Shown here: positions 6,669 to 15,900 of the stretch, one piece after another
How the letters are laid out: every line of letters starts with the position of its first letter
How positions within the stretch are numbered: position 1 is the first letter of the stretch
Assembly: GCA_029260155.1 (NCBI GenBank)
Contig: JAJDDU010000422.1
Coordinates: forward strand, 1-16,502
Reading direction: 5' to 3'
Length of the DNA stretch: 16,502 bases
Source: Phycisphaerae bacterium
GTDB lineage: Bacteria; Planctomycetota; Phycisphaerae; UBA1845
Notes under the pieces: generated by a model
Databases searched by the model: none
Seen by the model: only the letters and a program-made list of their open reading frames with translations
What the model was told of the DNA's origin: nothing
Program-made: the position numbers and the translations under genes

Positions 6669-7763
6669 ATGACAAACCAAGATCACTTTCCAATCCGTGG
6701 GTACGACCACATCGAATGCTACGTGGGCAATGCCAAGCAGGCGGCGCACTTCTATGATCGCGTTCTGGGTTTCAAACCCATCGCAAGGCTGGGTTTGGAA
6801 ACGGGCGTGCGGGATCACGCTAGCTATTGCCTGCAACAGGGCAACATCCGCTTCGTGTTCACCAGCGCTCTGCATCCCGATCACGAAGTAGCGCGACACT
6901 GCAATCTGCATGGCGACGGCGTCAAGGTGATCGCCCTGGAGGTCGGCGACGTCGATGTCGCCATGCGCGAGGTCAAAGCCCGCAATGCGACCATTCTCCA
7001 GCCTGCGCAGGCCTTCGAGGATGCACACGGCGTAATCAAGACGGGCATCATTAAGTACGCCGGCGATACCGTGTTCAAGTTCGTCGAACGCGCCAACTAC
7101 CGCGGTGTGTTCGCGCCCGGCTTCGCGCCGATCGAAACGCAAAGCCACAGTCCCGTGGGACTGGCGGCGATAGACCACGTCGTCACAAACGTCTACTTGG
7201 GCGAAATGACCTATTGGGCGAACTGGTATCGCGATGTCATGGGCTTCAACCAGCTGACCCACTTCACCGACAAAGATATCAGCACCGAGTACACGGCCCT
7301 GATGAGCAAGGTGATGGAGAACGGATCCGGCAAGTGCAAGTTCCCCATCAACGAGCCGGCTGAGGGACGGAAGAAGTCGCAGATCGACGAGTACCTCGAC
7401 TTCTATCAGGGGGGCGGCGTTCAGCACATCGCCATGAACAGCGGCGACATCTGCAAGACCGTGCGCATGCTGCGCGAGCGCGACATCGACTTCCTGCGCG
7501 TGCCCGATACCTACTACGATGAGCTGGCCGATCGCGTGGGGCCGATCGATGAGGAGTTCGACGAACTGAAGGAGCTTGGTATCCTGGTCGACCGCGACGA
7601 GGACGGCTACCTGTTGCAGATCTTCACCCAACCGATTCAGGATCGGCCGACGTTGTTCTTCGAGGTCATTGAGCGACATGGCTCGCGTGGATTCGGCGTT
7701 GGCAACTTCAAGGCACTGTTCGTCTCTTTGGAAAGAGAGCAGGAACGACGCGGGAACCTCTAG
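6669..7763 (+). CDS. hpd: 4-hydroxyphenylpyruvate dioxygenase
   Basis: 364 residues, standard bacterial length. This non-haem iron enzyme converts 4-hydroxyphenylpyruvate, the transamination product of tyrosine, to homogentisate with release of CO2. The N-terminal VOC half (about 8-150) is structural. The C-terminal half holds the iron ligands: His170 (AIDHVVTN), His253 (GGGVQHIAMNS) and Glu332 (LFFEVIER), spaced as in known HPPDs. The C-terminal tail GSRGFGVGNFKALF, which covers the active site, is intact. The ATG at 6669 follows fahA by 14 nt with only a weak GAAG-type ribosome site, consistent with translation coupled to fahA; phhB follows after 13 nt. Confidence 0.97.
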   Translation: MTNQDHFPIRGYDHIECYVGNAKQAAHFYDRVLGFKPIARLGLETGVRDHASYCLQQGNIRFVFTSALHPDHEVARHCNLHGDGVKVIALEVGDVDVAMREVKARNATILQPAQAFEDAHGVIKTGIIKYAGDTVFKFVERANYRGVFAPGFAPIETQSHSPVGLAAIDHVVTNVYLGEMTYWANWYRDVMGFNQLTHFTDKDISTEYTALMSKVMENGSGKCKFPINEPAEGRKKSQIDEYLDFYQGGGVQHIAMNSGDICKTVRMLRERDIDFLRVPDTYYDELADRVGPIDEEFDELKELGILVDRDEDGYLLQIFTQPIQDRPTLFFEVIERHGSRGFGVGNFKALFVSLEREQERRGNL

Positions 7764-7776
7764 ACGGAGTGGCTCA

Positions 7777-8106
7777 ATGGCAGAACTGTGTTCCCTAACG
7801 TGTGTTCCTTGTCAAGGCGGCGTGCCATCGCTCACCGGCGCGGAGATCGCACCGTTGTTGGAGCAGCTTGACGGATGGGAGGTCGTCGAGCTGCACCACC
7901 TCTCGAAGAAGCACACGTTCCCCGATTTCGTCACGGCGTTGGCGTTCGTCAACGAGATCGGCGCCGTGGCCGAAGAGCAGGGCCACCATCCTGATATGTA
8001 CCTTACGTGGGGCAAGGTCGGCATTGATATCTGGACGCACAAGATCGACGGCCTGACAGAGAGCGATTTCATCCTCGCCGCCAAGATCGATGCCCTGCCG
8101 CGGTGA
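7777..8106 (+). CDS. phhB: Pterin-4a-carbinolamine dehydratase
   Basis: 109 residues. It dehydrates 4a-hydroxytetrahydropterin made by phenylalanine hydroxylase, allowing recycling of the pterin cofactor. The active-site motif E-x-x-x-H-H-P at 66-72 (EEQGHHP), the following MYLTWGKVGIDIWTHK strand and the closing Asp of TESDF are all present. The ATG at 7777 has GGAG (7766-7769) seven nt upstream; a longer frame upstream overlaps hpd and has no ribosome site. The first residues contain a Cys-x-x-x-Cys-x-x-Cys cluster, common in bacterial PhhB. Its place at the end of the operon implies that phenylalanine is channelled into the same route, although phenylalanine hydroxylase itself is outside the window. 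Confidence 0.93.
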   Translation: MAELCSLTCVPCQGGVPSLTGAEIAPLLEQLDGWEVVELHHLSKKHTFPDFVTALAFVNEIGAVAEEQGHHPDMYLTWGKVGIDIWTHKIDGLTESDFILAAKIDALPR

Positions 8107-8133
8107 CGGCGTATCGGGGCACACTGCGGTGGA

Positions 8134-10053
8134 TTAGTTCCGCACGATGTTGAGTTGCATGATGCTCTGCGGCGGCATTTCGATGTCGTCGACGCGCAAT
8201 CGCGTTCCGCTGCCGCCTCCGGCGATGTCGCCGGCGAAGCCGCCGCTGATGCCGAAGGCGCTGTCATCCAGGATCGTGAACGACCAGCTGTAGCCCGTTT
8301 CCTCGTCCCACGGTAACTCGTCGATGTCCACCGAGAATTGGGCGTCGAGGTTCTGCGGGTTGGCGAGGATGACGGATACTTCGGTACGGTCTTCGTTGAT
8401 GCCCGCGAGCCCGATGGCGTCGTCCGGTTCGAGTCGCAGGCGATCACCGTTGATTCGGAATACCTGCAAGGCTTCGACAAGTCGTGTCACTGGTTTTCTG
8501 AGATTGGTGGCCGTCAGAAGGCCGAGATTCAAGCCGGTCACGTGGTCGCGCAGGCCTTCGTGTAGCATTATGTCGATTTCGAGGTTCAGGGCTGTCTGAA
8601 AGGCTGCTAGGTAGTGAATGGCATGCCCGGTGTCGTCGAACTTGGCTTGCGCGGCTGAGAACGTCGTGTCCGGGTCGATGCCCAGCCGAGGTAGCGCGAG
8701 GTTCCAGCCGGCGATCATCACATTGAGGTCGTCCAGACCGCGGCCAATGACCTCGGTTTGAACGGCCGAGGCGAATTCCGCGAAGCCGGCGACTTGATCT
8801 TGATACACCGAATAGGACACGAAATCGGGTGTGACCTCGCGGGCCGTGAGTCGGTCCAGGAATCGTCCGACTGACACCGGATTCACGAATCCGGCGCCGC
8901 CGAAGGACACGGCGTTACCGTATTCCGCCTTGACCGCGTTGTGCACGACGGCGTACATGTCGCTGAACTCGTCCAAGGTCCCGGTCCAGAAGATTCCGTT
9001 GCTGCCGTCGGCGGAAAACGTGAGATCGGGCGCATTCCACAGTTCCCAGAATGGGAAGTCGAGTCCCAGCCCGCCGGCAAAATCGCGCCGCAAATGCGCG
9101 ATGATGTGGACGACCACCTCGGCGAAAACTGCTGCATTTGCCGGTGGACTGTTACGGAGGTTGTCCGACCAAGTCAAAACCGGCGCGCGAAAACCGATTT
9201 CGGTGTTTCGTGCGAGGGAAATGGGCATGCTGTCGATGGTGATGATCGGCGTGCCGCCGCTCGCGAGGACGTTGGCGACGACGCGGTCGAGATAACCGAA
9301 GTTGTAGAACTGCGGGTCGCGGGCGTCATCGATTGTCGTGCCGAAGAAGATCTCTCGATCAAAGAGCGCGGCTTCATCGAGCACATCGCCGGCGTCCCAC
9401 CTGGACGTGCCGATGCGCCAAAGCTGTTGGCCTTGTGCGCGGACGACGTTTTGGACGGTTTCATTTGCGAAGTCCGGGTGTGCGCCGTTCAGGTCGGAAA
9501 CGCCCAAGATCCCCGGATCGAGCTCGCCGACGATGTCGTCTGCCGCTATGAAAATCTGTCCTGGGGAGGTGGGCGCCGACACCGTGACCGTCGTGGACGG
9601 CTCGCCTTCATCGCCACCGAGTCCGACGGCCACCACGCGATAGTAGTACGTCGTGCCGGGTCTGATGTCGTTGTCGATGAACGGCGGCTGGTCGAAGCGC
9701 GCTATGACGCGGGTGTTGGAAAACCCGGTGTCGGGCTGCTCGGATCGTTGAACGATGTAGCTGGAGACTGTTTCCGCTTCGAGGATGTCGGTAATCACCC
9801 ATTCGAGGCTGATCACGGCGCCTTGGACGTCGAATGCGGTGATGACCGGGATTGGCACCTCGGGGGCATCGGGCGTGTCCCCATCGGCCGGGGGAGTGCC
9901 ATCATCGGACGGGGCATCAGCGTCGGCCGCTGGCCCGCGTGCGGTTGCGATCGCGTCGGCGAGCGGGGAGTTGGTGCAACCGCACATGCTCACGCTCAGA
10001 AGGACGATCAACACTTGGGCCACCCGAGCATTGGGGGACTTGTTGCGCTGCAC
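8134..10053 (-). CDS. Exported GH39-like lipoprotein with FnIII domain, catalytic glutamates apparently lost
   Basis: 639 residues from a GTG with GGAG about 10 nt upstream. The N-terminus RVAQVLIVLLSVSMCGC is a lipoprotein-type signal, with Cys26 the likely lipidated residue, though MCGC is a loose lipobox. A linker rich in Asp, Pro and Ala (about 36-66) leads to a fibronectin-III-like domain (about 67-160). The rest resembles a GH39-type TIM barrel (about 170-520) and a C-terminal beta-sandwich. FWELWNAPD at 336-342 aligns with the WELWNEPD acid/base motif of GH39, with Ala341 replacing Glu. VMIAGWN around 446-451 aligns with the nucleophile motif I-T-E-W-N, with Gly449 in the Glu position. 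DFVSYSVY also lacks the usual His. It is third gene of the surface operon, 7 nt after the GH2-like gene. It is most likely a carbohydrate-binding pseudoenzyme; the GH39 assignment itself is moderately sure. Confidence 0.75.
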   Translation of the reverse strand: MQRNKSPNARVAQVLIVLLSVSMCGCTNSPLADAIATARGPAADADAPSDDGTPPADGDTPDAPEVPIPVITAFDVQGAVISLEWVITDILEAETVSSYIVQRSEQPDTGFSNTRVIARFDQPPFIDNDIRPGTTYYYRVVAVGLGGDEGEPSTTVTVSAPTSPGQIFIAADDIVGELDPGILGVSDLNGAHPDFANETVQNVVRAQGQQLWRIGTSRWDAGDVLDEAALFDREIFFGTTIDDARDPQFYNFGYLDRVVANVLASGGTPIITIDSMPISLARNTEIGFRAPVLTWSDNLRNSPPANAAVFAEVVVHIIAHLRRDFAGGLGLDFPFWELWNAPDLTFSADGSNGIFWTGTLDEFSDMYAVVHNAVKAEYGNAVSFGGAGFVNPVSVGRFLDRLTAREVTPDFVSYSVYQDQVAGFAEFASAVQTEVIGRGLDDLNVMIAGWNLALPRLGIDPDTTFSAAQAKFDDTGHAIHYLAAFQTALNLEIDIMLHEGLRDHVTGLNLGLLTATNLRKPVTRLVEALQVFRINGDRLRLEPDDAIGLAGINEDRTEVSVILANPQNLDAQFSVDIDELPWDEETGYSWSFTILDDSAFGISGGFAGDIAGGGSGTRLRVDDIEMPPQSIMQLNIVRN

Positions 10054-10060
10054 GATTGGC

Positions 10061-12910
10061 TTACTCCGTATTCAGGCAGCCGGCGTCGACCGGCGTTATC
10101 GGGCCGAGGGCGCACGATTGGAACAACTCATAGTCGGTCAGATCGACGTCGGTGTCCATATCGAGGCGTGCGTTTATGCACGCAGGGCTGTCTTGCGAAA
10201 CACCCTCTCCCGAGAAGCATTGTTGCAGATGCCAAAAGTCCAGCAAGTCGACATGGCCGTCGTGGTCGAAGTCCGGGGGTGCGAACACGGATGTGCCGAC
10301 CCACAGATCGTCGATCCCGATGCCGCCGGGGCGTACGCCGGTATAGAAGAGTCGTCGGCCGTCCTTGGAGATTTCAGGTTCGCGCTCACCGCCGGCGGAG
10401 TTGATTTCCGGGCCGAGGTTCTTGGGTGCGGTCCATTGGCCGTTGGTCCGGTGGCTCACCCAAATGTCACCGTTTCCGAATCCGCCGGGCCTGTTCGAGC
10501 TGAAGTACATTGATTGGCCGTTGGGCGAGATGGCGGGCTCGCGATCATCGTATTCTGAGTTGATGGTGGGCCCGAGGTTGACGGGCGCGGTCCACTGGCC
10601 GCTGACGCGGGTGCTCATCCAAAGGTCGAATTCTCCGCTTCCTGGGTCGCGGTCTGAGTTGAAGTACAGCGTTTCGCCGTCGGCTGAGACGCTCGGATCC
10701 GAAGCGGCACGCTGCTCATCGCTGCCGTTGATGATGTCGCCGAGATCTTCGGGATCTGACCATGCGCCTTGCACGAGTTCCGTCGTCCAGATTCTGGAGT
10801 TCACCGTGCGGACGTTGATGACGGGCCAGGTGAAGCAGAAGACGCCGATTTCGCCGCGTGTGAAGTACAAGGTCTGTCCATCGTAGGAGATACACGGGGC
10901 ATGCCGAAACGCGATTGGGTCGGTCTCTTGCAGCACATCGACGAGCACGGGTTCCGTCCATGCCCCGTCGATCGCGGTCGCTTGGTACAGCTTGGGTTGG
11001 GCGGCATCGTCGTTGCTGGAGCCGTTCGAGGCGAGGTAGAGGGTGTTGCCGTCCGCGCTGACGGAGGGGCCGGTGTCTCGGTATAGGTCGTTGATCAGCG
11101 GCCCCATGTTGGTCGACGCATCGAACAGCGGATCGACACTGTCGTCGGTGATCGACGGTACGCCGACGAAGCCGGTCGGCAATGTTGAATAGAAATCCGT
11201 GAGTGTTTGCAGCATGAGCTTGGGCACGCGATCAGCGTAGACCAGTCCGGTGTGAATGCCGGGGATGTGATCTGGTTGTTGCTCGACGATGCCGGGCCAA
11301 TCCAAATCCTGGAAGTTGAAGTAGACCATACCGGCGATGTGCTCGTCTGCGTCGTATTGCGGGAGATGCGGTCGCCACGCTTCGAGCATCACTTGCACGT
11401 CGCTGGCTTGATCGGCTTCGCTCCACCAGCAGGGGTTTTCCCCGCTGATGACGAGCGGCTCGCGGTCGTCGCCTTCCTGTCCGAATTCGACCATGATGAC
11501 CGGAATGTCCTTGGGCAGCCGGGCCCAGATTTCCTGGAGTTCGGAGAGGTAGTGGAACCACCAACTGATCTTCATGAAGACATCGAGTTGGGCAGCTTCA
11601 AAGAACGCGACGTCGAGGGCGATGTCTTCCGGCGACGCTTCGTTGATGTCGAGGACGTAGGAGGCCAGACGATTCTGATCTAGGCCTTTGGCGAGCAGCT
11701 GGGCTTCGAGCGCGTAGGGCATGGGGCGTGTTGTGGCGTTGCCGGTGACCCACAGGAAAATCGAGGGGTGGTGCATGTCCCGCCGGATCATCTCCTCCAA
11801 GAGCGTGTAGAGCTGTTGTCGAATCTGTGGGTCGAAAAAGTTTGCCCAGGCGGGCACCTCTTCTGAGACGAGCAGGCCGATCTGGTCGGCGATGCTCAGC
11901 ACGCGTGGGTCTTGTGGGTAGTGGATCGCGCGGAGGTAGTTGGCGCCGGTGGCTTTGATGCGCTGCAAGTCCTCGATAATCTGTGCGTCGGTTCCGACAT
12001 AGCCGGTGTCGGGGTAGATGTCGTGACGCGAGATGCCCTTTAGCAGGACGGGTTGGCCGTTGAGTAGAATGTCGTTGCCGCTGACGCGGATATCGCGGAA
12101 CCCCGTCTGGTGCAGGCGTTCATCGGCGTTCTGCCCGTCGACGGCGGCCACGGTATACAGGCCGTACAATCTTGGTGAATCCGGTGACCAGAGTTCGGGG
12201 TCGGCCATCGAAAATGCGAGGGTGGATGACGCGAGCCCGGTGGCGTCCGCCGTCGCGACGACCCATTCCATAGACGCCAATATGTCCTCACCGTCCACGA
12301 TTGCACCGAAGAAGGAGACCTGCGCTCCCGGTGCTGCGTGCGCTTCGACGAAGACTTCACCGTCGACGATGGCGTAGTCTTCTGAAAGTTGGTATTGCGG
12401 TTGGCTTGAAAGCAGGATGGCGTCGTCGGCGCATTCGAGGTAGACGCTGCGGATGATGCCGGAATAGTCCACCCAGGCAGTGCCGTCGAACGGGATGGTG
12501 GTCGCGTCATGGTGATCGGCGATGACGACGACGAGGTCGTTTTCGCCGCCGACGTTGATGAGTGAAGCAACGTCGAAGTTAAACGGCGTGAACGGTCCGT
12601 GTTGGCCTAGTTCCATTCCATTGAGGTGGATGGTAGCGCGCCCGCCGACACCGTCGAAACGGAGGAGCACGACGCCCGTGCATGCGCTCGGCGGGACCGT
12701 GAAGGATCGTTGGTAGACACTGGTCGTGTTGCGGGGCTCGACGGAAAACGGCACGAATACCTGCGTGCTCGTGTCGTCGATCCAGTAGTTCCATTCGCCG
12801 TCGAGCTCGATGCGTTCTCCGGCTGTGCATGGCGTGACTGATAGGAAACCGAGGCAGAGCGCTGCGAGCACATCCCCATGCCACACGCGGTCGCGATTCT
12901 TCAGCTGCAT
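10061..12910 (-). CDS. Secreted GH2-like protein with PD40 propeller and dockerin-like C-terminus; acid/base Glu replaced by Ala
   Basis: 949 residues from the ATG at 12910; a GTG five codons upstream is possible. A signal peptide (about 1-30) precedes the GH2 sugar-binding domain (about 32-165), an Ig-like domain (about 170-270) and a TIM barrel (about 275-575). Typical GH2 blocks are present: LLKGISRHDIYPDTG, LRAIHYPQDP and HHPSIFLWVTGN. The last should end in Asn-Glu; here it is Asn391-Ala392, so the acid/base residue is missing. The nucleophile is kept as Glu475 in VIMVEFG. Then come about five PD40 (WD40-like) propeller repeats (about 595-875) and a C-terminal pair of EF-hand-like loops, DFDHDGHVDLLDF and DMDTDVDLTDYELF, resembling dockerin modules of planctomycetes. 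It follows the GH172-like gene by 54 nt and precedes the lipoprotein gene by 7 nt. It probably binds rather than cleaves glycan. Confidence 0.85.
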   Translation of the reverse strand: MQLKNRDRVWHGDVLAALCLGFLSVTPCTAGERIELDGEWNYWIDDTSTQVFVPFSVEPRNTTSVYQRSFTVPPSACTGVVLLRFDGVGGRATIHLNGMELGQHGPFTPFNFDVASLINVGGENDLVVVIADHHDATTIPFDGTAWVDYSGIIRSVYLECADDAILLSSQPQYQLSEDYAIVDGEVFVEAHAAPGAQVSFFGAIVDGEDILASMEWVVATADATGLASSTLAFSMADPELWSPDSPRLYGLYTVAAVDGQNADERLHQTGFRDIRVSGNDILLNGQPVLLKGISRHDIYPDTGYVGTDAQIIEDLQRIKATGANYLRAIHYPQDPRVLSIADQIGLLVSEEVPAWANFFDPQIRQQLYTLLEEMIRRDMHHPSIFLWVTGNATTRPMPYALEAQLLAKGLDQNRLASYVLDINEASPEDIALDVAFFEAAQLDVFMKISWWFHYLSELQEIWARLPKDIPVIMVEFGQEGDDREPLVISGENPCWWSEADQASDVQVMLEAWRPHLPQYDADEHIAGMVYFNFQDLDWPGIVEQQPDHIPGIHTGLVYADRVPKLMLQTLTDFYSTLPTGFVGVPSITDDSVDPLFDASTNMGPLINDLYRDTGPSVSADGNTLYLASNGSSNDDAAQPKLYQATAIDGAWTEPVLVDVLQETDPIAFRHAPCISYDGQTLYFTRGEIGVFCFTWPVINVRTVNSRIWTTELVQGAWSDPEDLGDIINGSDEQRAASDPSVSADGETLYFNSDRDPGSGEFDLWMSTRVSGQWTAPVNLGPTINSEYDDREPAISPNGQSMYFSSNRPGGFGNGDIWVSHRTNGQWTAPKNLGPEINSAGGEREPEISKDGRRLFYTGVRPGGIGIDDLWVGTSVFAPPDFDHDGHVDLLDFWHLQQCFSGEGVSQDSPACINARLDMDTDVDLTDYELFQSCALGPITPVDAGCLNTE
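10285..11125 (-). repeat. Five PD40 / WD40-like propeller repeats in the GH2-like protein
   Basis: Each unit of roughly 50-65 residues carries P-x-I/V-S-x-D/N-G-x-x-L/M-Y-F, then an Arg-Pro-Gly-Gly or similar turn, D-I/L-W, and G-x-W-x-x-P-x-N-L-G-x-x-I-N-S. The third and fourth are closest to each other; the first two are more divergent and the fifth is cut short. This block type is known from TolB-like propellers and envelope proteins that bind peptidoglycan or sugar. Confidence 0.8.
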
Positions 12911-12964
12911 AATCGATACCCCCACGACGATTCTACCCCTAAATCCGAGCCGGTTCCCCGAGAA

Positions 12965-15900
12965 CTACGTCCGACGCGTGTTTTTCTTCCGAGGTCCGGA
13001 AACTCGATTGTCGCCCAGTTTGGCACCCACAGAGCACAACAGCATCGCGATCGCCCCGAAGGGAAGCACCCCTTGGCCACACGTCGGCAGGCGGGGAGCG
13101 GATGCGTCGGGCTGCACGGCGTCCGCGTTGTCATTCAAGTTCGCGATGTCCGCTTCGTTGTCCGCAGTCGGCGGCTCCTCGTCCAGCTCATCGTTGTTAT
13201 TGGGCGGCGGGTCGACGGCGCGAGCGCATCCAGCGATGTCGTTGTGCGATTCAGACTTCGGGAGCACATCAGATTCCGGGAACATGGTGTACACCCAGTA
13301 ACGGTATTCGGTCCAGCGCGCGGTGGGTGATACGTTGCGGATTTCCAGCGAAATGTTGCTCTTGGCTTGGGTGAGAGAGGCTGGAATCATGAACTCTGAG
13401 TCGCGAAACCGGTGTGTTATGTTGTTGCCCGCGTCGTACCAGATGCCAGCCAACTCGCCGTCTACATACACTTCCGCCTCTTGGCGCGGGTAGAAGTAGT
13501 TCATTCGTCGGCGCAGCAGGACGCCGGTGTTGCAGGGGTCGATAGCGACGGTGAAGTCGCTGCCCGCATCGGGCGTTGCGCCGAAGCGCCTTCCGTCGTC
13601 GGATATTGCGATGTCGTCGTCGTCGCCCTCGTACTCGTCGTTTAGCCGACCATGCCAGACGGAACCGGCGTGTGTGTAGTTGTGTTCGGCTTCGGACGTC
13701 GCTTCGCCCACGTCGAGCTCATCGGTGAGGGCGGCGAGCGGTTGGCGACGCTTGTAGTAGAACGCGATGCTTGAGATACCCGTATCATTGGTATCGTTGT
13801 TGCCGCCATGCTGCATGCCCACCTTGATCGAGGTTGTGAAGGGGATGACATCGCCAACGAGGAATCGGTACATGTCGGTGGCGATCGGCGTTCCTTCCAT
13901 CGTCGGGTTTCCATGTGTCGGCAGAGAGAAGCGGCCTCGGTTGAAATAGAACCCGCCGTTGTAAAAGTCCTCCGATCCAGTGCCGTAGAGCGCGGGGGTG
14001 AGATTGCCGTCGATGTGGACGCGTTCGTCGCCTTCGAGGTAGCCCAGGCTAGGGCCTCGCATGCTGTGTACCACGCCGACGAGGTGGCCTGCCCCGGTTT
14101 CGTCGAGGATTACATAGTCGCGCCCGGGTTCGGCGGGTTGGGCTTCGTTGTGTTTGGCGTGAAAGTGCGCGACACCGTTGAGGTCGGACTGCGCGCGAGG
14201 CGAGTACGCCACACGATAAGAGAGGTCGTCGATGGCGTGATCGCTGTCGTTGACCAGCGTGATGCGGGCGTTGTCGGCGAAGGGCATGGGGAACCAGCAG
14301 TACATGCGGTCGCCGTCCATACCCACGGGAAGGCCTTTGATTCGTTTCGGACCGAATTGGGAGCCAAAGAAACCGCCCAGCGGCACGTTGATTTGCGGTC
14401 TAATGGCGTCGTCCCACGTGGCGACGATTCGGGAATTCATCAGGATGTCAACGACGGCCGGATCGGGCGGCTGATAAAGGGGGAACGTGCGTTCGGCGAG
14501 CACAGTCGGTTGGTCGATATAATAGTTGTGGGCTGCTTCGCTTTCGGAGTTTCCAACATCAACGATGTCGGTGTTTATCAAAACGTCTTGGATCTTGCTA
14601 AAAGCCCCGTAACGGAACTCGGTCCAGGGAGAGCTCCTGCCCATGGCATTGATCCCCACCGTGATTTTCGACTTTCCGGCCGTCAATTCAGGAGGAATCT
14701 CGAACACATCATCAAAGAAGAAGCTGTCGACCAGTCCCTCGGTTGCCCATTCGCCCGCCGGCTGGCCATCGACGAACATGGACCCGCGTTGATCGGCGGT
14801 GGTGTAGTCGACGCGGCGAGACAGAGACACGCCAATGTTGTCAGGGTCGATTGCGACCTCGAATTCAACCCAGTCTCGGGTGCTGTAACCCTCGTCGGTC
14901 GCGACGTCGTCGCTGGGGTAGAAGAGCGTTCGCGATCCCTCCCAGGTTTGGTCGGTGATTCCATAGCTGTGGTCGGCTTCGTCGGCGGGGTCGCCCACGT
15001 CAACCTCGTCGGTCCGCCGCGCTTGGCCTGCGACGATGCTGTCGATCCAATAGTGCGATTCGTTCCAATCGAAGGCCGAATCAATGAACGCTACGGTCAC
15101 GGTGACCTCGGACTTTCGGGTTGTGAGCGCCGCAGGAATTTCGAAACTGTCATCCAGCCAACCCGCAGCGCTGCCGGGCGTAAGCCACGTACCGGCCAGC
15201 TCGCCGTCGACAAAAATCGCCGCCTCCTGGTCGCTGATGCCGTAGTCGAGACGGCGGGTCAGGCGGACACCGTTGTTGTCGGGGTCGATTGCTGCCTCGA
15301 ATTGGCTGTAGCCCTGGTGTGCACGCCCGTCGTCCCAGACCGGCTCGGCGGCGGTGGCGTTCATTCCGGGAATCGTGAGTTCGATTTGCTGAATCGAGGC
15401 AGGGCCTTCGATCTCCGCCAACGTCAACGATTCGCCGGGCGCGATGGTCTCAGAGCCGTCGTGTACCTCTGCGCCGGAGTCGGCCTTGGGGTCGCGACCG
15501 TATTGCTCCCATGTGGCCGCCGCTGCGCGATCGTCCTCGGTACCGGTGAAAGACGTCAGGCCCGTTGCGTCCGCGTGTTTTTGGTAGGTGATGTTGTAGA
15601 ATTGGCCTGGACTCTCGGTGGTCACGCGACAACCGGCTTCGAATTGGATCGGGAGATAGCAGACGAATCCGCCGGAGGAATACTCGTCATCACCGACCAA
15701 GGGCCGCAGAAACGGAGCGGTCACGCCGCTGAAGAAATCGCCCAGCGTCATTTCAACCGTCGGGGTGGTGGCTTCGTCGAAGTAGATCCGGATCATCGCG
15801 TTTAGGTCGATTCCGGTCATCCAGATTCGATAGATGCAGCCTGGTCCCCTGACGTCCAAAAGCACGTGCTCGGCGCCGGTGGTTTCGAGAAATTGAGCGG

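Noticed and set aside
6603..7679. 358-codon minus-strand open frame opposite hpd
   Set aside because: Shadow of hpd, whose iron ligands and C-terminal tail are intact on the plus strand.
970..7763. Tocopherol or plastoquinone synthesis locus (hpd plus geranylgeranyl reductase)
   Set aside because: The two genes are on opposite strands in different units, no homogentisate prenyltransferase is present, and fumarylacetoacetase indicates catabolism.
8107..8133. Terminator between the convergent phhB and GH39-like genes
   Set aside because: Only 4-5 bp stems with long loops and no T-run could be found in or around this 27-nt gap.
8941..10404. 487-codon plus-strand open frame opposite the GH39-like and GH2-like genes
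   Set aside because: Antisense shadow crossing two well-supported genes; no motif or ribosome site.
13808..15805. 665-codon plus-strand open frame opposite the GH172-like gene
   Set aside because: It is antisense to a protein with clear DUF2961 motifs, has no recognisable domain, and long antisense frames are common in GC-rich genes.
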